This document shows, piece after piece, positions 8,601-18,330 of a DNA stretch of 48,452 nucleotides (position 1 is its first letter; each line of letters starts with the position of its first letter). The translations under genes and the position numbers were made by a program. Source of the DNA: Ignavibacteriales bacterium (lineage in GTDB: Bacteria > Bacteroidota > Ignavibacteria > UBA10030); NCBI GenBank assembly GCA_016186715.1, contig JACPLA010000022.1, positions 1 through 48,452 of the forward strand, read 5' to 3'. The notes under the pieces are model-generated. The model was not told where the DNA came from and did no database searches. It saw only the letters and a program-made list of their open reading frames with translations.

Positions 8601-8614
8601 CATATGGTTCGACT

Positions 8615-8938
8615 TCAATTCAGATGTTTGCTGAGCTTGTCAGTCAACGCGCGCTTGGGAACCGCGCCGATGACCTGATCCACCACTTTTCCGTTCTTAA
8701 AGATCAACAACGTAGGAATGCTCCGAATGCCGAATTCCTCGGACACTTTCTGATTGGAATCCACATCCACTTTTCCCACTTTCAGCGTGTCCTGGTACTC
8801 CTTTGCAAGCTCTTCAACAATCGGGGCCACCATACGGCACGGTCCGCACCACTCGGCCCAGAAATCGACGAGGACCGGCTTTTCGGATTTGATCACCTCT
8901 GTTTGAAAATTATCATCAGTCAATGTTACTGGCTTCAT
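8615..8938 (-). CDS. trxA: Thioredoxin
   Basis: A 107-residue thioredoxin. The redox motif WCGPC sits at about residues 30-34 (FWAEWCGPCRMVAPI), and the conserved cis-Pro loop is in GIRSIPTLLIFKNGK. A strong AGGAG lies 5 nt before the ATG, one of the few clear Shine-Dalgarno sites here. It follows dnaE by 12 nt and is closed by a strong terminator, so dnaE and trxA form the end of one transcript. Cytoplasmic disulfide reductant; no signal peptide. Confidence 0.97.
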   Translation of the reverse strand: MKPVTLTDDNFQTEVIKSEKPVLVDFWAEWCGPCRMVAPIVEELAKEYQDTLKVGKVDVDSNQKVSEEFGIRSIPTLLIFKNGKVVDQVIGAVPKRALTDKLSKHLN

Positions 8939-8950
8939 GTGTTCTCCTGA

Positions 8951-11900
8951 TTAACCTTGAAGTCGTACCGCCGACGGTCCGAGCAACGCACTCACGGCGT
9001 GCATGAAATCACCGCTGGGATTGACGACATGACGACGGGAGAAATATAGCGATTTTTTTGCTAATCCGCCACCCGTCACAATGAAATAACAACCACAGGT
9101 TCCCCGATGTTCCTCGAGCAGTTTGCGGATTTGAATCACCGTTTCCTCGGTCACTCTGTCCAGATCAAGCTGCAGCTCAATGCTCTTTGTGAATTTCTCA
9201 CGGACTCTTTCCATAGGGATCACGTCGTTGATCAGAATCTTGACTGTTTCTCCGCTTGCCTCACCCTTGCCCGTTACCATCACCATGGCGCCGGGCACAA
9301 GCAGCGAAACGAATTTCTGATAAGGATCGGAAAACACAATGCATTCTCCTTTACCGGTGAAATCCTCGAGGGAAACGAAGGCCATGGTATTTCCTCTTCG
9401 GTCGATCTTTTTCTTGACCGAGGAGATGATCCCGCAGGCCCTGGCGGTACCGTTTTTCGGAACGCTCTCCGGTTCTCCGAACCTCGTGTTCGCAAAAGCT
9501 TCGATCTCGGCACGATACTGGCTGAGAGGATGGCCGGACACATAGAATCCCAGGACCGCTTTTTCCCGGGAAAGTTTTTCGTTTTCCCCCCACGCTTCCA
9601 CCGACGGGAGCGTCGGTCGAGTATGAATCTTTGCACCAGACATTTCAAAAAGGCTGGACTGACCGCGGCCTCTGGCTTCCTGGCTGGCGGCCCCAAAGGC
9701 TATAGCCCGCTCAACACTTTCGAACAGCTGAGCCCGCTGGTCGTGCAGGCTATCAAATGCGCCGGCCTGGATCAAACTCTCCAGCGTCTTCTTGTTCACT
9801 GATCGAAGATCCACTCGGGCACAGAAGTCGAAAATATCCTGAAATCGGCCTTTTTCGACTCTCGCTTTGACGATTTGCTCCACAGCTCCCACACCGACGT
9901 TCTTGATCGCACTCAGCCCAAACCTGATTCCTTTCGGAGTAACCACGAAATCGACTCCGCTTTCATTGACGTCAGGCGGCAGAACGGCCATTCCGAGTTT
10001 TCGGGAATCGTCGATAAAAACAACGATTTTGTCCGTATCGCCGATTTCACCCGTCAGTGTCGCGGCCATGTACTCCGCCGGGTAGTGCGCCTTCAAATAA
10101 GCGGTCTGATATGCCAGCACGGAATAAGCGACACTGTGAGATTTATTGAACCCATACGACGCAAATTTTTCAATCAGGTCGAAAATTTCGGCTGCCGTTT
10201 TCTTTTCGATACCGTTTGTCAAGGCTCCTGCAACAAACTCCTTCTTCTGTTCGGCCATGAGGAGCTTATCTTTTTTTCCCATGGCCCGACGCATCAGATC
10301 CGCCTTCGCAAGACTGAAACCTGCGATGTCGCTCGCGATCTTGATGACCTGCTCCTGATACACGATGATCCCGTAGGTTTCCTTGAGGCTCGCCTCCAGC
10401 TTTGGGTGGAGATACGCGATGGTTTTCCTTCCGTGTTTCCGATCGATGAAGTCCGGGATGTTCTCCATCGGCCCGGGGCGGTAGAGGGCATTCATGGCAA
10501 CCAGATCGTGTATCGACGTTGGCTTCAGCCGCCGGAGGTAGTCCTGCATCCCCGAGCTTTCGAATTGAAACAGCGCCACAGTTTGTCCTTTGCTGAACAG
10601 ATCAAGAGTCTTGGCATCATCGGGCGGTATCCTGGTGAGGTCCAGATCCACGCCGTGATTTTCACGGATCATCCTCAACGCATTCTCAATGACCGTGAGC
10701 GTCCGTAATCCCAGAAAATCCATTTTCAGGAGACCGGCTTCCTCCAGATCTTTCATGTTGTACTGGGTCATCAGCTCCGACTGAGGTGTTCGGTACATCG
10801 GAACGTAATCGCTGATGTCGCCCGGAGCGATCACAACGCCGGCTGCATGCGTCGACACGTTGCGGTTCATTCCCTCCAGAACTTTCGCCGTTTCCACCAA
10901 GAGCGTGATTTTCTCGTCGGCACTTTGCTTGACCCATTTCAGATCCGGGACCGTCTCCAACGCTTCGGCCAGTGGAGTGACCTTTCCCTGAAAGACCGGA
11001 ATCTGCTTTGTAATGGAATCGATCGTACTGAGAGGGATGCCGAGAACCCGGCCTACATCCTTCAGGACGGCGCGGGAAGAGAGTGTTCCGAAGGTGATGA
11101 TTTGCGAAACCGATTCGGCGCCGTATTTGGACCGGACGTACTCAATAACTTGGTCGCGTTTGTCGTCGGCAAAATCGATATCGATATCCGGCATGCTGAC
11201 CCGATCGGGATTCAAAAAACGCTCAAAGAGCAGGCCAAAGGTCAACGGATCGACATCTGTGATTCCCAGAGAGTACGACACGAGGCTCCCTGCAGCGCTT
11301 CCCCTGCCCGGGCCTACTCGTATCCCCATTTGCTTTGCCTGGTTAATGAAATCCTGCACGATGAGGAAATATCCGGCATATCCCATTGTCTTGATCACGG
11401 AAAGTTCGTGGCGAAGACGCTGTTCGGCCTCGGGTTCAGGAGAGCCGTAACGTCTCCTCAATCCCTGTGTTGCGAGCAGGTCGAGATATTCCTCCAGCGT
11501 CCGTACCCCCGCATCGGGCGGAATCGGGAACTTTGGCATGTAATTTTTGTGGATCTCCAGCTCAAGATTGCATTTTTCAGCGATCTCGAGAGTGGATCGT
11601 AGTGCCTCAGGAAACTCGCTGAACAGCCGGCTCATCGCCTCCGCGGACTTGAAGAACAATTGGTCGGTCCCATAGCGCAGCGTCATATAATCCGGCGTGT
11701 TCGTGCTGCTTGCATCGGGAATGTGCAGCATGATATTGTGGGAGATGGAATGTTCAGGGCGGATATAATGGCAATCGTTGGTCGCGACGAGTTTTAGTCC
11801 CAACTCCGTTGCAAGCCGCGGCGCGTTGGCGAGAATCGGCTTTTCCACTTCAAGGCCATGATTCTGGATCTCGATATAGAAATCATCTCCAAAAATCTCC

Positions 11901-12412
11901 TTATAAATTCCGGCATAGGAGAGGGCTTCATCATACTCTCCGTTCGCGAGTTGTGCAGACACGACCCCTCCTGGACAAGCCGAGGTTGCCACGATTCCCT
12001 CGCGGTATTGTTCAAGGAGCTCCGCGTCAATGCGCGGTTTGTAGTAAAACCCTTCCGTGTGGCCCAGCGTGGAGAGTTTGATCAGGTTCTTATAGCCGGT
12101 CTCGTTCTTTGCCAGCAAGAGAATGTGGTGATACGCTCCGCGCCCCCTTCCCTTTGACATTTCGGCCGAAATGCTTCGCTCCCGTCGGCTCCCCTTTGTC
12201 ACGATGTAAGCTTCACAGCCGACGATCGGTTTGACCCCGGCTTTCCTGGCTTTTTTGTAGAACTCCAGCGCGCCAAACATAACGCCGTGGTCGGTTAATG
12301 CAACAGCCGGCATCTTGTTTTCGGCCGCCGCCCCGACGATTCCTTCAATCGTCGCTGCGCCATCGAGCAAACTATAATGAGAATGATTATGGAGATGGAC
12401 AAACTCTGACAT
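8951..12412 (-). CDS. dnaE: DNA polymerase III alpha subunit
   Basis: A replicative polymerase of 1153 residues, full length compared with E. coli DnaE. The N-terminal PHP domain (HLHNHSHYSLLDG, about 6-18) is followed by the palm with GPGRGSAAGSLVSY (about 367-380) and catalytic PDIDIDF (about 408-414), fingers, a helix-hairpin-helix region and a C-terminal OB fold (CGIISSVKKKIDRRGNTMAFVSLED). The ORF track starts at a TTG two codons upstream; I prefer ATG at 12412, which has GAGG 7 nt upstream. It lies 31 nt downstream of the aldehyde dehydrogenase gene and directly before trxA. Confidence 0.97.
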   Translation of the reverse strand: MSEFVHLHNHSHYSLLDGAATIEGIVGAAAENKMPAVALTDHGVMFGALEFYKKARKAGVKPIVGCEAYIVTKGSRRERSISAEMSKGRGRGAYHHILLLAKNETGYKNLIKLSTLGHTEGFYYKPRIDAELLEQYREGIVATSACPGGVVSAQLANGEYDEALSYAGIYKEIFGDDFYIEIQNHGLEVEKPILANAPRLATELGLKLVATNDCHYIRPEHSISHNIMLHIPDASSTNTPDYMTLRYGTDQLFFKSAEAMSRLFSEFPEALRSTLEIAEKCNLELEIHKNYMPKFPIPPDAGVRTLEEYLDLLATQGLRRRYGSPEPEAEQRLRHELSVIKTMGYAGYFLIVQDFINQAKQMGIRVGPGRGSAAGSLVSYSLGITDVDPLTFGLLFERFLNPDRVSMPDIDIDFADDKRDQVIEYVRSKYGAESVSQIITFGTLSSRAVLKDVGRVLGIPLSTIDSITKQIPVFQGKVTPLAEALETVPDLKWVKQSADEKITLLVETAKVLEGMNRNVSTHAAGVVIAPGDISDYVPMYRTPQSELMTQYNMKDLEEAGLLKMDFLGLRTLTVIENALRMIRENHGVDLDLTRIPPDDAKTLDLFSKGQTVALFQFESSGMQDYLRRLKPTSIHDLVAMNALYRPGPMENIPDFIDRKHGRKTIAYLHPKLEASLKETYGIIVYQEQVIKIASDIAGFSLAKADLMRRAMGKKDKLLMAEQKKEFVAGALTNGIEKKTAAEIFDLIEKFASYGFNKSHSVAYSVLAYQTAYLKAHYPAEYMAATLTGEIGDTDKIVVFIDDSRKLGMAVLPPDVNESGVDFVVTPKGIRFGLSAIKNVGVGAVEQIVKARVEKGRFQDIFDFCARVDLRSVNKKTLESLIQAGAFDSLHDQRAQLFESVERAIAFGAASQEARGRGQSSLFEMSGAKIHTRPTLPSVEAWGENEKLSREKAVLGFYVSGHPLSQYRAEIEAFANTRFGEPESVPKNGTARACGIISSVKKKIDRRGNTMAFVSLEDFTGKGECIVFSDPYQKFVSLLVPGAMVMVTGKGEASGETVKILINDVIPMERVREKFTKSIELQLDLDRVTEETVIQIRKLLEEHRGTCGCYFIVTGGGLAKKSLYFSRRHVVNPSGDFMHAVSALLGPSAVRLQG

Positions 12413-12443
12413 GAACAATCCTCTGTTTCAACCGGAGTCCGCA

Positions 12444-13868
12444 CTACGGGGCAATCACCATCAGGCGCGGCTCCGTCATGGCTTCAATGGCATATTTCAA
12501 GCCTTCCCTGCCGAACCCCGAGTCTTTGACCCCACCATACGGCATGTGATCGATGCGATACGTGGGATTATCGTTGACGATCACCGCGCCGACTTCGACA
12601 GTCTGGAACGCGTGGAGAATGTTTCTGAAGTCGTTTGAGAACACTCCGGCCTGAAGGCCGAATCGCGAATCGTTGATGCCGTCAATAGCCTCGGAGAATT
12701 CCCGAAACCGATGCACAGTCACAACGGGACCAAAAACTTCTTCACAAAACACCTTGGCCGTTTTTTCGACGCCGGAAAGTATTGTCGGTTCGATGAGGCG
12801 ATCGTGCCTTGCGCCTCCCAAGAGGAGCGTTGCTCCCGCGCTGACGGCCTCCGTGATCCATGCATGGACACGGTCCGCGGATGCATCGTCGATCAAAGGG
12901 CCTATCGAGGTGTCCTCATCCGCCGGGTTGCCTAATTTCAAAGTCCGCGTGGCTCCAAGGAGCCGCTCAAGATACTCATCGTAGCGTCTCTCATGAACGT
13001 AGATGCGCTGAACCTTGATACAGACCTGCCCGGAATAGACGAACGAGCCGGTCACATTTCGGCGCGCCGCTTCTTCCACGTCGGCCGACTCGTCAACGAT
13101 GACGCCGGCATTTCCTCCAAGCTCAAGCAGAACCTTTTTCTTGCCCGCCTTTGTTTTCAGATACCAGCCAACCTTTGGACTTCCGGTAAACGAAATCATT
13201 GCAACGCGGTCATCCGAGACCAGCGATTCCGCAACTGCATTCTCGCATGGAAGAACGCTCCACGCTTCGGGCGGGAATCCCGAATCCGCGATGATCCGCG
13301 CAAGCCTGAGACTGGTCAACGGCGCCTGCGGGGGAGGTTTCAGAATCCACGCATTTCCCGAGGCAATCGCAGGTGCGATTTTGTGGGCTACAAGATTGAG
13401 GGGATAATTGAACGGTGCAATGGCAACGATCAGGCCAAGAGGAAAACGACGGGTCAATCCGAATCTTTGCTCGGAAAGAACGTTCCAATCCAGGGGGATC
13501 GTTTCGCCCCCGATACGTTTCGCTTCCTCCGCCGCAATGTTGAAGGTCGCAATTGCACGTTCTACCTCAATTCGTGCAGCCTTGGCCGGTTTCCCTACTT
13601 CTTTGACGATCGTTCCTGCAAAGGCTTCTTTCTCTTCCCGAATTTTTCCTGCAATGAAGGAAAGGATCTCAGCCCTTCGATGGCTTGGAAGATTTCGAGT
13701 GACACTGAACCCTTTCCGGGCCGCAACAATCGCTTTTTCGGCCTCTGCTCTTCCAGCGAGATGAACTTCACCGACCGTCGACAGATCATAGGGATTCCGG
13801 ATCAGGACGGTTCGACCCGTCGACTGCCATTTACCGCCAAGATAGAACGAACCACGGTTAGAGGACAT
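12444..13868 (-). CDS. NAD(P)-dependent aldehyde dehydrogenase
   Basis: A 474-residue ALDH-superfamily enzyme. N-terminal Rossmann features (PFNYPLNLVAHKIAPAIASGN), FTGSPKVGWYL at the cofactor site, catalytic Glu in LELGGNAG, catalytic Cys in YSGQVCIKVQR (about residue 282), and C-terminal EEVFGPVV and PYGGVKDSGFGREGLKYA are all present, so it should be active. The family oxidises aldehydes to acids; these signatures resemble the lactaldehyde/phosphonoacetaldehyde/GAPN-like branch, but the substrate cannot be named. It lies between proS and dnaE on the same strand, 62 nt after the former. Confidence 0.9.
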   Translation of the reverse strand: MSSNRGSFYLGGKWQSTGRTVLIRNPYDLSTVGEVHLAGRAEAEKAIVAARKGFSVTRNLPSHRRAEILSFIAGKIREEKEAFAGTIVKEVGKPAKAARIEVERAIATFNIAAEEAKRIGGETIPLDWNVLSEQRFGLTRRFPLGLIVAIAPFNYPLNLVAHKIAPAIASGNAWILKPPPQAPLTSLRLARIIADSGFPPEAWSVLPCENAVAESLVSDDRVAMISFTGSPKVGWYLKTKAGKKKVLLELGGNAGVIVDESADVEEAARRNVTGSFVYSGQVCIKVQRIYVHERRYDEYLERLLGATRTLKLGNPADEDTSIGPLIDDASADRVHAWITEAVSAGATLLLGGARHDRLIEPTILSGVEKTAKVFCEEVFGPVVTVHRFREFSEAIDGINDSRFGLQAGVFSNDFRNILHAFQTVEVGAVIVNDNPTYRIDHMPYGGVKDSGFGREGLKYAIEAMTEPRLMVIAP

Positions 13869-13930
13869 GACTGAGGAAAACCTTGTCGGCGCGGAACAAC
13901 GGCGGCTGTACCGCGGAAGACGAATCGTGA

Positions 13931-15434
13931 TTAATCGGCCAACAGCATTTTGATCCTGGGGACGGCCTCGTCGATGGGAATCTGGATCCTCTCCCCGCTT
14001 TTCCTGACCTTGATCTCGATCTTCTTCTCACGCAGACCCTTTTCTCCCACGACTATCTGGAACGGCATCCCCATCAGATCGGCATCCTTGAACTTGAACC
14101 CGGCAGAGACCGAGGGACGATCATCAAAGAGCGTTTCCACTCCGGCTTCCATCAGGGCACGATAGACCTGATTCGAAACAAGAACCGTCTCCTTGTTATT
14201 CATGCTCGCTGCGATGACATGAACGTGATAGGGCGCCAGCGCCTTGTTCCAAATGATTCCATGCTCATCGTGACTCTGCTCGATAGAGCTCGCGATGATC
14301 CGTTCGATACCGATGCCATAGCTCCCCATGACGATGGGATTTGATTGCCCGTTCTCATCAAGGAACGTTGCACCGAGGGATTCGGAATACTTTGTTCCGA
14401 GCTTGAAGATATGGCCAATTTCAATCGCGTTCACGATTTTGAGATTCGAACGGCACCGTGGGCAGGGCTCTCCCGGTTCCACGGTTCGAAGATCGAAGTA
14501 GCCGTCAAGCGTCACGTCCCTCTGAAAATCAATATTGGCAAGGTGATAATCGTTCCGATTGGCACCGCTGATCATTCCGTTTGCCCCATCAAGTCGGCGA
14601 TCGGCAATGATGCGAAAGCCTTTCAGATTGACAGGACCGATGGAGCCACCGTCGGCGCCCGTTAGAGCCATCAGTTCATCGGCATTAATCGGAACCACTG
14701 CCCCGCCGCCGAGCGCGGCGGCAAACTTGCTTTCGTTCAGTTGATCGTTTCCCGCCAACAACGCAAGCACCGGGGCCCCGTTGTGCCGGTAGACGACAGA
14801 CTTTGCGAGTCGCCGATGGTCAACGTTGAGAAACGACGCCAACTCGTCAATCGTCCTCACGTTGGGTGTGTGGACCTCTTCGAGTTTCTTGTCTTGATTC
14901 AGGCGACCGACCGGTTCGATACCCGAAGTGGCCACTTCGAGATTGGCCGCATAGTTGCAGGATGGACAGAGAGCGACGGTATCTTCTCCGCTGGGTGATT
15001 CAACCATGAATTCCTGAGATCCGGTTCCTCCCATCGGGCCGCTTGAGGCCCCCACCACAAAGAAATTGAGTCCGCACCGACGGAAGATATTCCGGTAGGC
15101 CTCGGCATGAGCATCGTACCCCCGATCCAGTCCGTCCCATGAAGCCTTTGATGCTCAAGATAAGGTTCGGAATGTTTCTCCTTCCGGTCTGGATCCATAA
15201 TGTCTCAGGATTCAGTGCAGGAAAGTAGAACTCCTGCCCGCCGATCGCGTTCATTTCCTCCCTGAGAACGGTCATTGCCTTCTGCATGGCCTTGTAGCCC
15301 AGCGGAAGATAGACATAAACTCCAGCGGTCAATTGGCGCATCAGCCCGGCCCGGATCATGAGCCGGTGACTGGGAATGACCGCGTCTGCGGGAGTCTCTT
15401 TTTGAGTGGGAATAAACGCTTTGGAAAGTCGCAT
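13931..15434 (-). pseudogene. proS: Prolyl-tRNA synthetase, disrupted (internal deletion plus frameshift)
   Basis: The N-terminal frame (ATG at 15434, MRLSKAFIPTQKETPADA) encodes a normal ProRS start with motif 1 region up to ETLWIQTGR at about residue 85 (15180). A second frame, open only from about 15154 downward, continues ASWDGLDRGYDAHAEAYRNIFRRCGLNF and then a complete C-terminal half: YbaK-like editing insertion (about 14300-14900), motif 3 (GSYGIGIERI) and anticodon-binding domain. Between the two, about 70 expected codons, including the THEE loop and motif 2 (RPRFG...REF.MKDAYSF), are missing, and the frames do not match. The span is 1504 nt against about 1710 expected. As written it cannot make an active enzyme. 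Confidence 0.85.
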
Positions 15435-15738
15435 AGAACGGCGCTTACTGGACAACCCTCGTGAACGTTTCAATTTCACAAATCTTCCTCTCGGAAGCAA
15501 GACTTCCACCGGGTCGTCCAATAACAACAAGTTAGCCGACCTTGATTCAAGCCTTCTCCGCGGTTCCTCCCCGCAGATCCAATTCCTCCACGAGTTGGCA
15601 CCCCCGGTTGATCGCTATCACACTTTATTTTCCAGGATTTGTTTTATTAATTGTTAGACGAGGTCGTTGACCGCCCTTTCTTTTGCTTGCTGCCGGTCAA
15701 GTTTTTCTGACTCATCCCAAGAAATCCCGGGACCATAC
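15435..15738. other. Divergent intergenic region, proS / pseudopilin-like gene
   Basis: About 300 nt between two divergent starts. It must carry promoters for both, but I see no convincing promoter pair, T-box or other leader. A minus-strand frame just upstream of the proS ATG is open for 32 codons; it shows no recognisable family and is probably chance. Confidence 0.4.
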
Positions 15739-16209
15739 ATGGGCAACTCAAGAGTTATTTTTGTCGGCGCTGTTTCGGTTATTATGGGGCTGTATTCGGT
15801 CGGGCTTCAGAGAGCCGAGCGCGCCGTCGGCCGCATAGGCGAGGTTCATTCCTACCAGATGCAGGCGGAAGAAATTGCCAAGGCCGGCGTTGCCCTGGCT
15901 ATCAACAAGTTGGAAAACAAAAAGCCGAGTCAGCTTCCCAAGTTGAACAACCTCTCGATATTTGGCGGCATCGTCAGTTATGTTGTGGATGACGACGGTC
16001 TTCCCGCGGAGCAGGCCCGAATCAAATCCACCGGCACATATAAGAACCATCAAGCGGTCCGCACCGCGATTGTAACCCTGACCGGGACGACCGGTGGAGG
16101 AAAGAAAAAGAAGAAATGGAGCAACTGGGAGGTCGTAAGGGTGTTCACGCAATTCAGCGGCTCTGAATTTGAAAACCAATACACGATACAGCACCGGGAT
16201 AACGAATGA
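15739..16209 (+). CDS. Pseudopilin-like / PilX-type hypothetical protein
   Basis: A 156-residue protein beginning MGNSRVIFVGAVSVIMGLYSVGLQRAERAVGRIGEVHSY. A short N-terminus, one hydrophobic helix (about 5-24) and an amphipathic helix with QMQAEEIAKAGVALAINKLENKK resemble the N-terminal stalk of minor pseudopilins or PilX-like proteins, but the classic G/FxxxE prepilin site is not evident. The C-terminus is basic (GGGKKKKKW) followed by a beta-rich stretch. The track ORF is 24 codons longer; I use the ATG directly before the hydrophobic segment. It is a single-gene unit bounded by a terminator, with no secretion genes near it. Family assignment is tentative. Confidence 0.6.
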   Translation: MGNSRVIFVGAVSVIMGLYSVGLQRAERAVGRIGEVHSYQMQAEEIAKAGVALAINKLENKKPSQLPKLNNLSIFGGIVSYVVDDDGLPAEQARIKSTGTYKNHQAVRTAIVTLTGTTGGGKKKKKWSNWEVVRVFTQFSGSEFENQYTIQHRDNE

Positions 16210-16262
16210 GAACTTAGACCGTCCCATGACGGTTCACGCATGCTGGTTTCTTCCCGACCAAC

Positions 16263-16299
16263 AAAAAACCGACTGAGCAGCCTCAGCCGGTTTTTTTTT
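16263..16299. terminator. Bidirectional rho-independent terminator
   Basis: aaccgactgag-cagc-ctcagccggtt forms an 11-bp stem with one A-C mismatch and a 4-nt loop, flanked by an A-run on the left and T9 on the right. It can end the pseudopilin-like gene on the plus strand and the Sll1717-type ATPase gene on the minus strand. A smaller hairpin (accgtc/gacggt) lies just before it near 16219-16234. Confidence 0.88.
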
Positions 16300-16379
16300 C
16301 ATGCTTCTTTGTCCGTCGTCTGGTGTCTCGACCCACAAAACGCTATGAATTCAAGGAAGGGAATCTCCGGGACTCGACA

Positions 16380-18023
16380 CTAGCCGAAATGCCCGGAAGG
16401 GATGTTGACCTCTTCAGCGGGAGCTGCCTGAGGCCGGTCGTGAACGCGCTCCTTTGTTTCATGAATCCTCGGCCGTCTCTTCCGATGCCGCAGTCTCCTT
16501 TCCGTGATGCCCAGGCCGCTTCGATACAAGAGCGGAATTTCGAACCGAAGAGCAGAATCCACATTCTTCCCGAGCGGCGTCATCAAACCAACGTCATGGA
16601 TCGCCCGAATGGCATCATCGCCGGATGGAGTCAGTTTTTCAAACAGACCGTACAACTCATCCCGGCTAAATGATGGTTTTTCCTTCCCCCGCAGGGCGTC
16701 AAAATGACGCGCAAGGTGCGGAAATTCCGCGTTGAGGTAGGTTTCACATCGATATTCAGAAACGCCAACAAACGCTTGCCGGAGAGCTCGTGCGCTGATG
16801 AGTGTGCCGGGAGACGAGGGTCCCTCGTTCCTGTTCAGATCCTTCTGCAGCGCAACGGCTGTGTTCCCAAGGTGGATCAATTCTCTTGGAAATCTCATCC
16901 CCAATCCATCGACAAGACGTTTCATCATCCATTCGTGCGTCCGGGAACGGACTCCCTCCCTGCGGATGATCCCCATATCTGACTCAAAGATTGAATAAAA
17001 CACCCTCAGCACGAATTCATCGTTACCGTTGATAACTGCTCCAACGTCTACCTGCTGCCCAAGGGCCTGACTGCAATGTGACTGTACTGCGGGAGATGAA
17101 ACCGCCCGAGCGACAAGCAATTTGATCAGCCATTGACTGCGCCATCGCATATCATTCGTGTAACTGACAAGGTGAGACTTGTTGACAATCCTCAACTGCC
17201 GATAGATATCTTTCCGGAGGAAAATCTTGAAGTGGATGTTGCGGAACCGATCGCTGTATTCGACAAGGAGCTGAACAAGTCCTGTGATCGAAGTTCTGAG
17301 ACGTTCCACATCATCGAAAAAGAGAAGGTCAAGTTTGTCAAGGAGAATCCACGAAAGACACTTTGTTTCCTGCAGAAGGCTGTCAATCGTGTCCAGAAGG
17401 GTGATAATGGCCATGCCGGTCTGATTCCTGAAACTGACCGACAACTGTCGGCCGACTTCCTTCGGTTCCGTCGATGAAGGTTGCGGAGCGCCTTCCATCA
17501 AACTGTCGATCCGCTCTTTCAGCTTCCCGACCGAATTCGATGCCTCGATCAGACCGAGTTGCCTGACAATTCGGGCCAGGGCGGCGTAGTGAGCCTTGAC
17601 TTTCGGATTGACGGAATGCTCAGCGATCTGCTCCATCCTCTTGTCGTCAACGAGGGTAGTTGCGGTCTTCAGTCCGAAATAGAGCAGCCAAAAGGCGCGG
17701 AAGTCATTTGCCGTTTGCGGGCTGAGTTCGTCGATATCAACTCCGGAAAGATACCGTTCACTCTGGAGGCCTGTGACAGGGATGCGGAAAATGACCTCGT
17801 ATCCTTTCGGGAGCAAAGGCTTCCAGATTCCGAGGTCACCGCAGAGGAGTCGAAAGAGGGCGCTTTTCCCCGATCCCTTTGCTCCAATGAACAACGTGTG
17901 TTGGGGGGTCAGCGCTTGCCGAAGCATTTCTGTACCGACAAAGCATTGGCTTAAGCGGTAATCGGTTTCGGCGTCGACCCGTCCGAAATGAAGCGAACTG
18001 AGAACCTGGGGGGATTCCATCAT
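16380..18023 (-). CDS. P-loop ATPase, Sll1717-family-like
   Basis: A 547-residue protein with Walker A FIGAKGSGKS (about residues 45-54), a Walker-B-like hydrophobic strand ending in acidic residues (ILLDKLDLLF, about 226-235), and KIFLRKDIYRQLRIVNKSHL with a downstream W-rich segment, the layout I associate with the Sll1717 group of P-loop ATPases (KAP/STAND-like). The C-terminus is strongly basic (RRLRHRKRRPRIH). The track starts at TTG 18050; I prefer ATG 18023, which has GGAG 5 nt upstream. It is monocistronic, next to tRNA-Arg and its partial copy, which suggests an acquired gene. Function unknown; some relatives sit in defence contexts, but nothing here proves that. Confidence 0.75.
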   Translation of the reverse strand: MMESPQVLSSLHFGRVDAETDYRLSQCFVGTEMLRQALTPQHTLFIGAKGSGKSALFRLLCGDLGIWKPLLPKGYEVIFRIPVTGLQSERYLSGVDIDELSPQTANDFRAFWLLYFGLKTATTLVDDKRMEQIAEHSVNPKVKAHYAALARIVRQLGLIEASNSVGKLKERIDSLMEGAPQPSSTEPKEVGRQLSVSFRNQTGMAIITLLDTIDSLLQETKCLSWILLDKLDLLFFDDVERLRTSITGLVQLLVEYSDRFRNIHFKIFLRKDIYRQLRIVNKSHLVSYTNDMRWRSQWLIKLLVARAVSSPAVQSHCSQALGQQVDVGAVINGNDEFVLRVFYSIFESDMGIIRREGVRSRTHEWMMKRLVDGLGMRFPRELIHLGNTAVALQKDLNRNEGPSSPGTLISARALRQAFVGVSEYRCETYLNAEFPHLARHFDALRGKEKPSFSRDELYGLFEKLTPSGDDAIRAIHDVGLMTPLGKNVDSALRFEIPLLYRSGLGITERRLRHRKRRPRIHETKERVHDRPQAAPAEEVNIPSGHFG

Positions 18024-18153
18024 CTCATCTCCGGAGTTTGTGTTCTTCAATGCAGCATTTGCGGCGGGAGGAACCGGAAAGGCGTAGGGACGAGTTAGCC
18101 AAAATTGTGTGAAAAGTCAAACGCAAGGATGAGTTATCGGCGCCTGCCTGCCG

Positions 18154-18290
18154 TTGAGAATTCTAAGAAGCGGGCAGGAAAGATCTGACTTAGACGAAGA
18201 ACCTGAGGGGGCAGATCCTTCGACCACTCGACGAACGCAGTGCGCCGGTAGAAGCGTAGTCTCAGGACGACATTCCTTTTTTTTCGACCA
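18154..18290. repeat. Interspersed-repeat-like extragenic sequence
   Basis: The reverse complement carries the pieces GTCGTCCTGAGACTACG, GTCGAAGGATCTG and AAGTCAGATCTTTCC, resembling the dispersed extragenic repeat of the type 'gtcatcctgag...tcgaaggatct' seen in many environmental genomes. CTGCC...GGCAG at its left end forms an inverted pair. Short ORFs over it are mutually overlapping and look spurious. No gene is visible here. Confidence 0.45.
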
Positions 18291-18330
18291 CTGCCGCACT
18301 TTCCAGGATGCTTCCATGAGACACGGTGTT

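Noticed and set aside
15435-15738. T-box leader upstream of proS
   Set aside because: No T-box consensus (TGGnACCGCG) or specifier hairpin pattern recognised.
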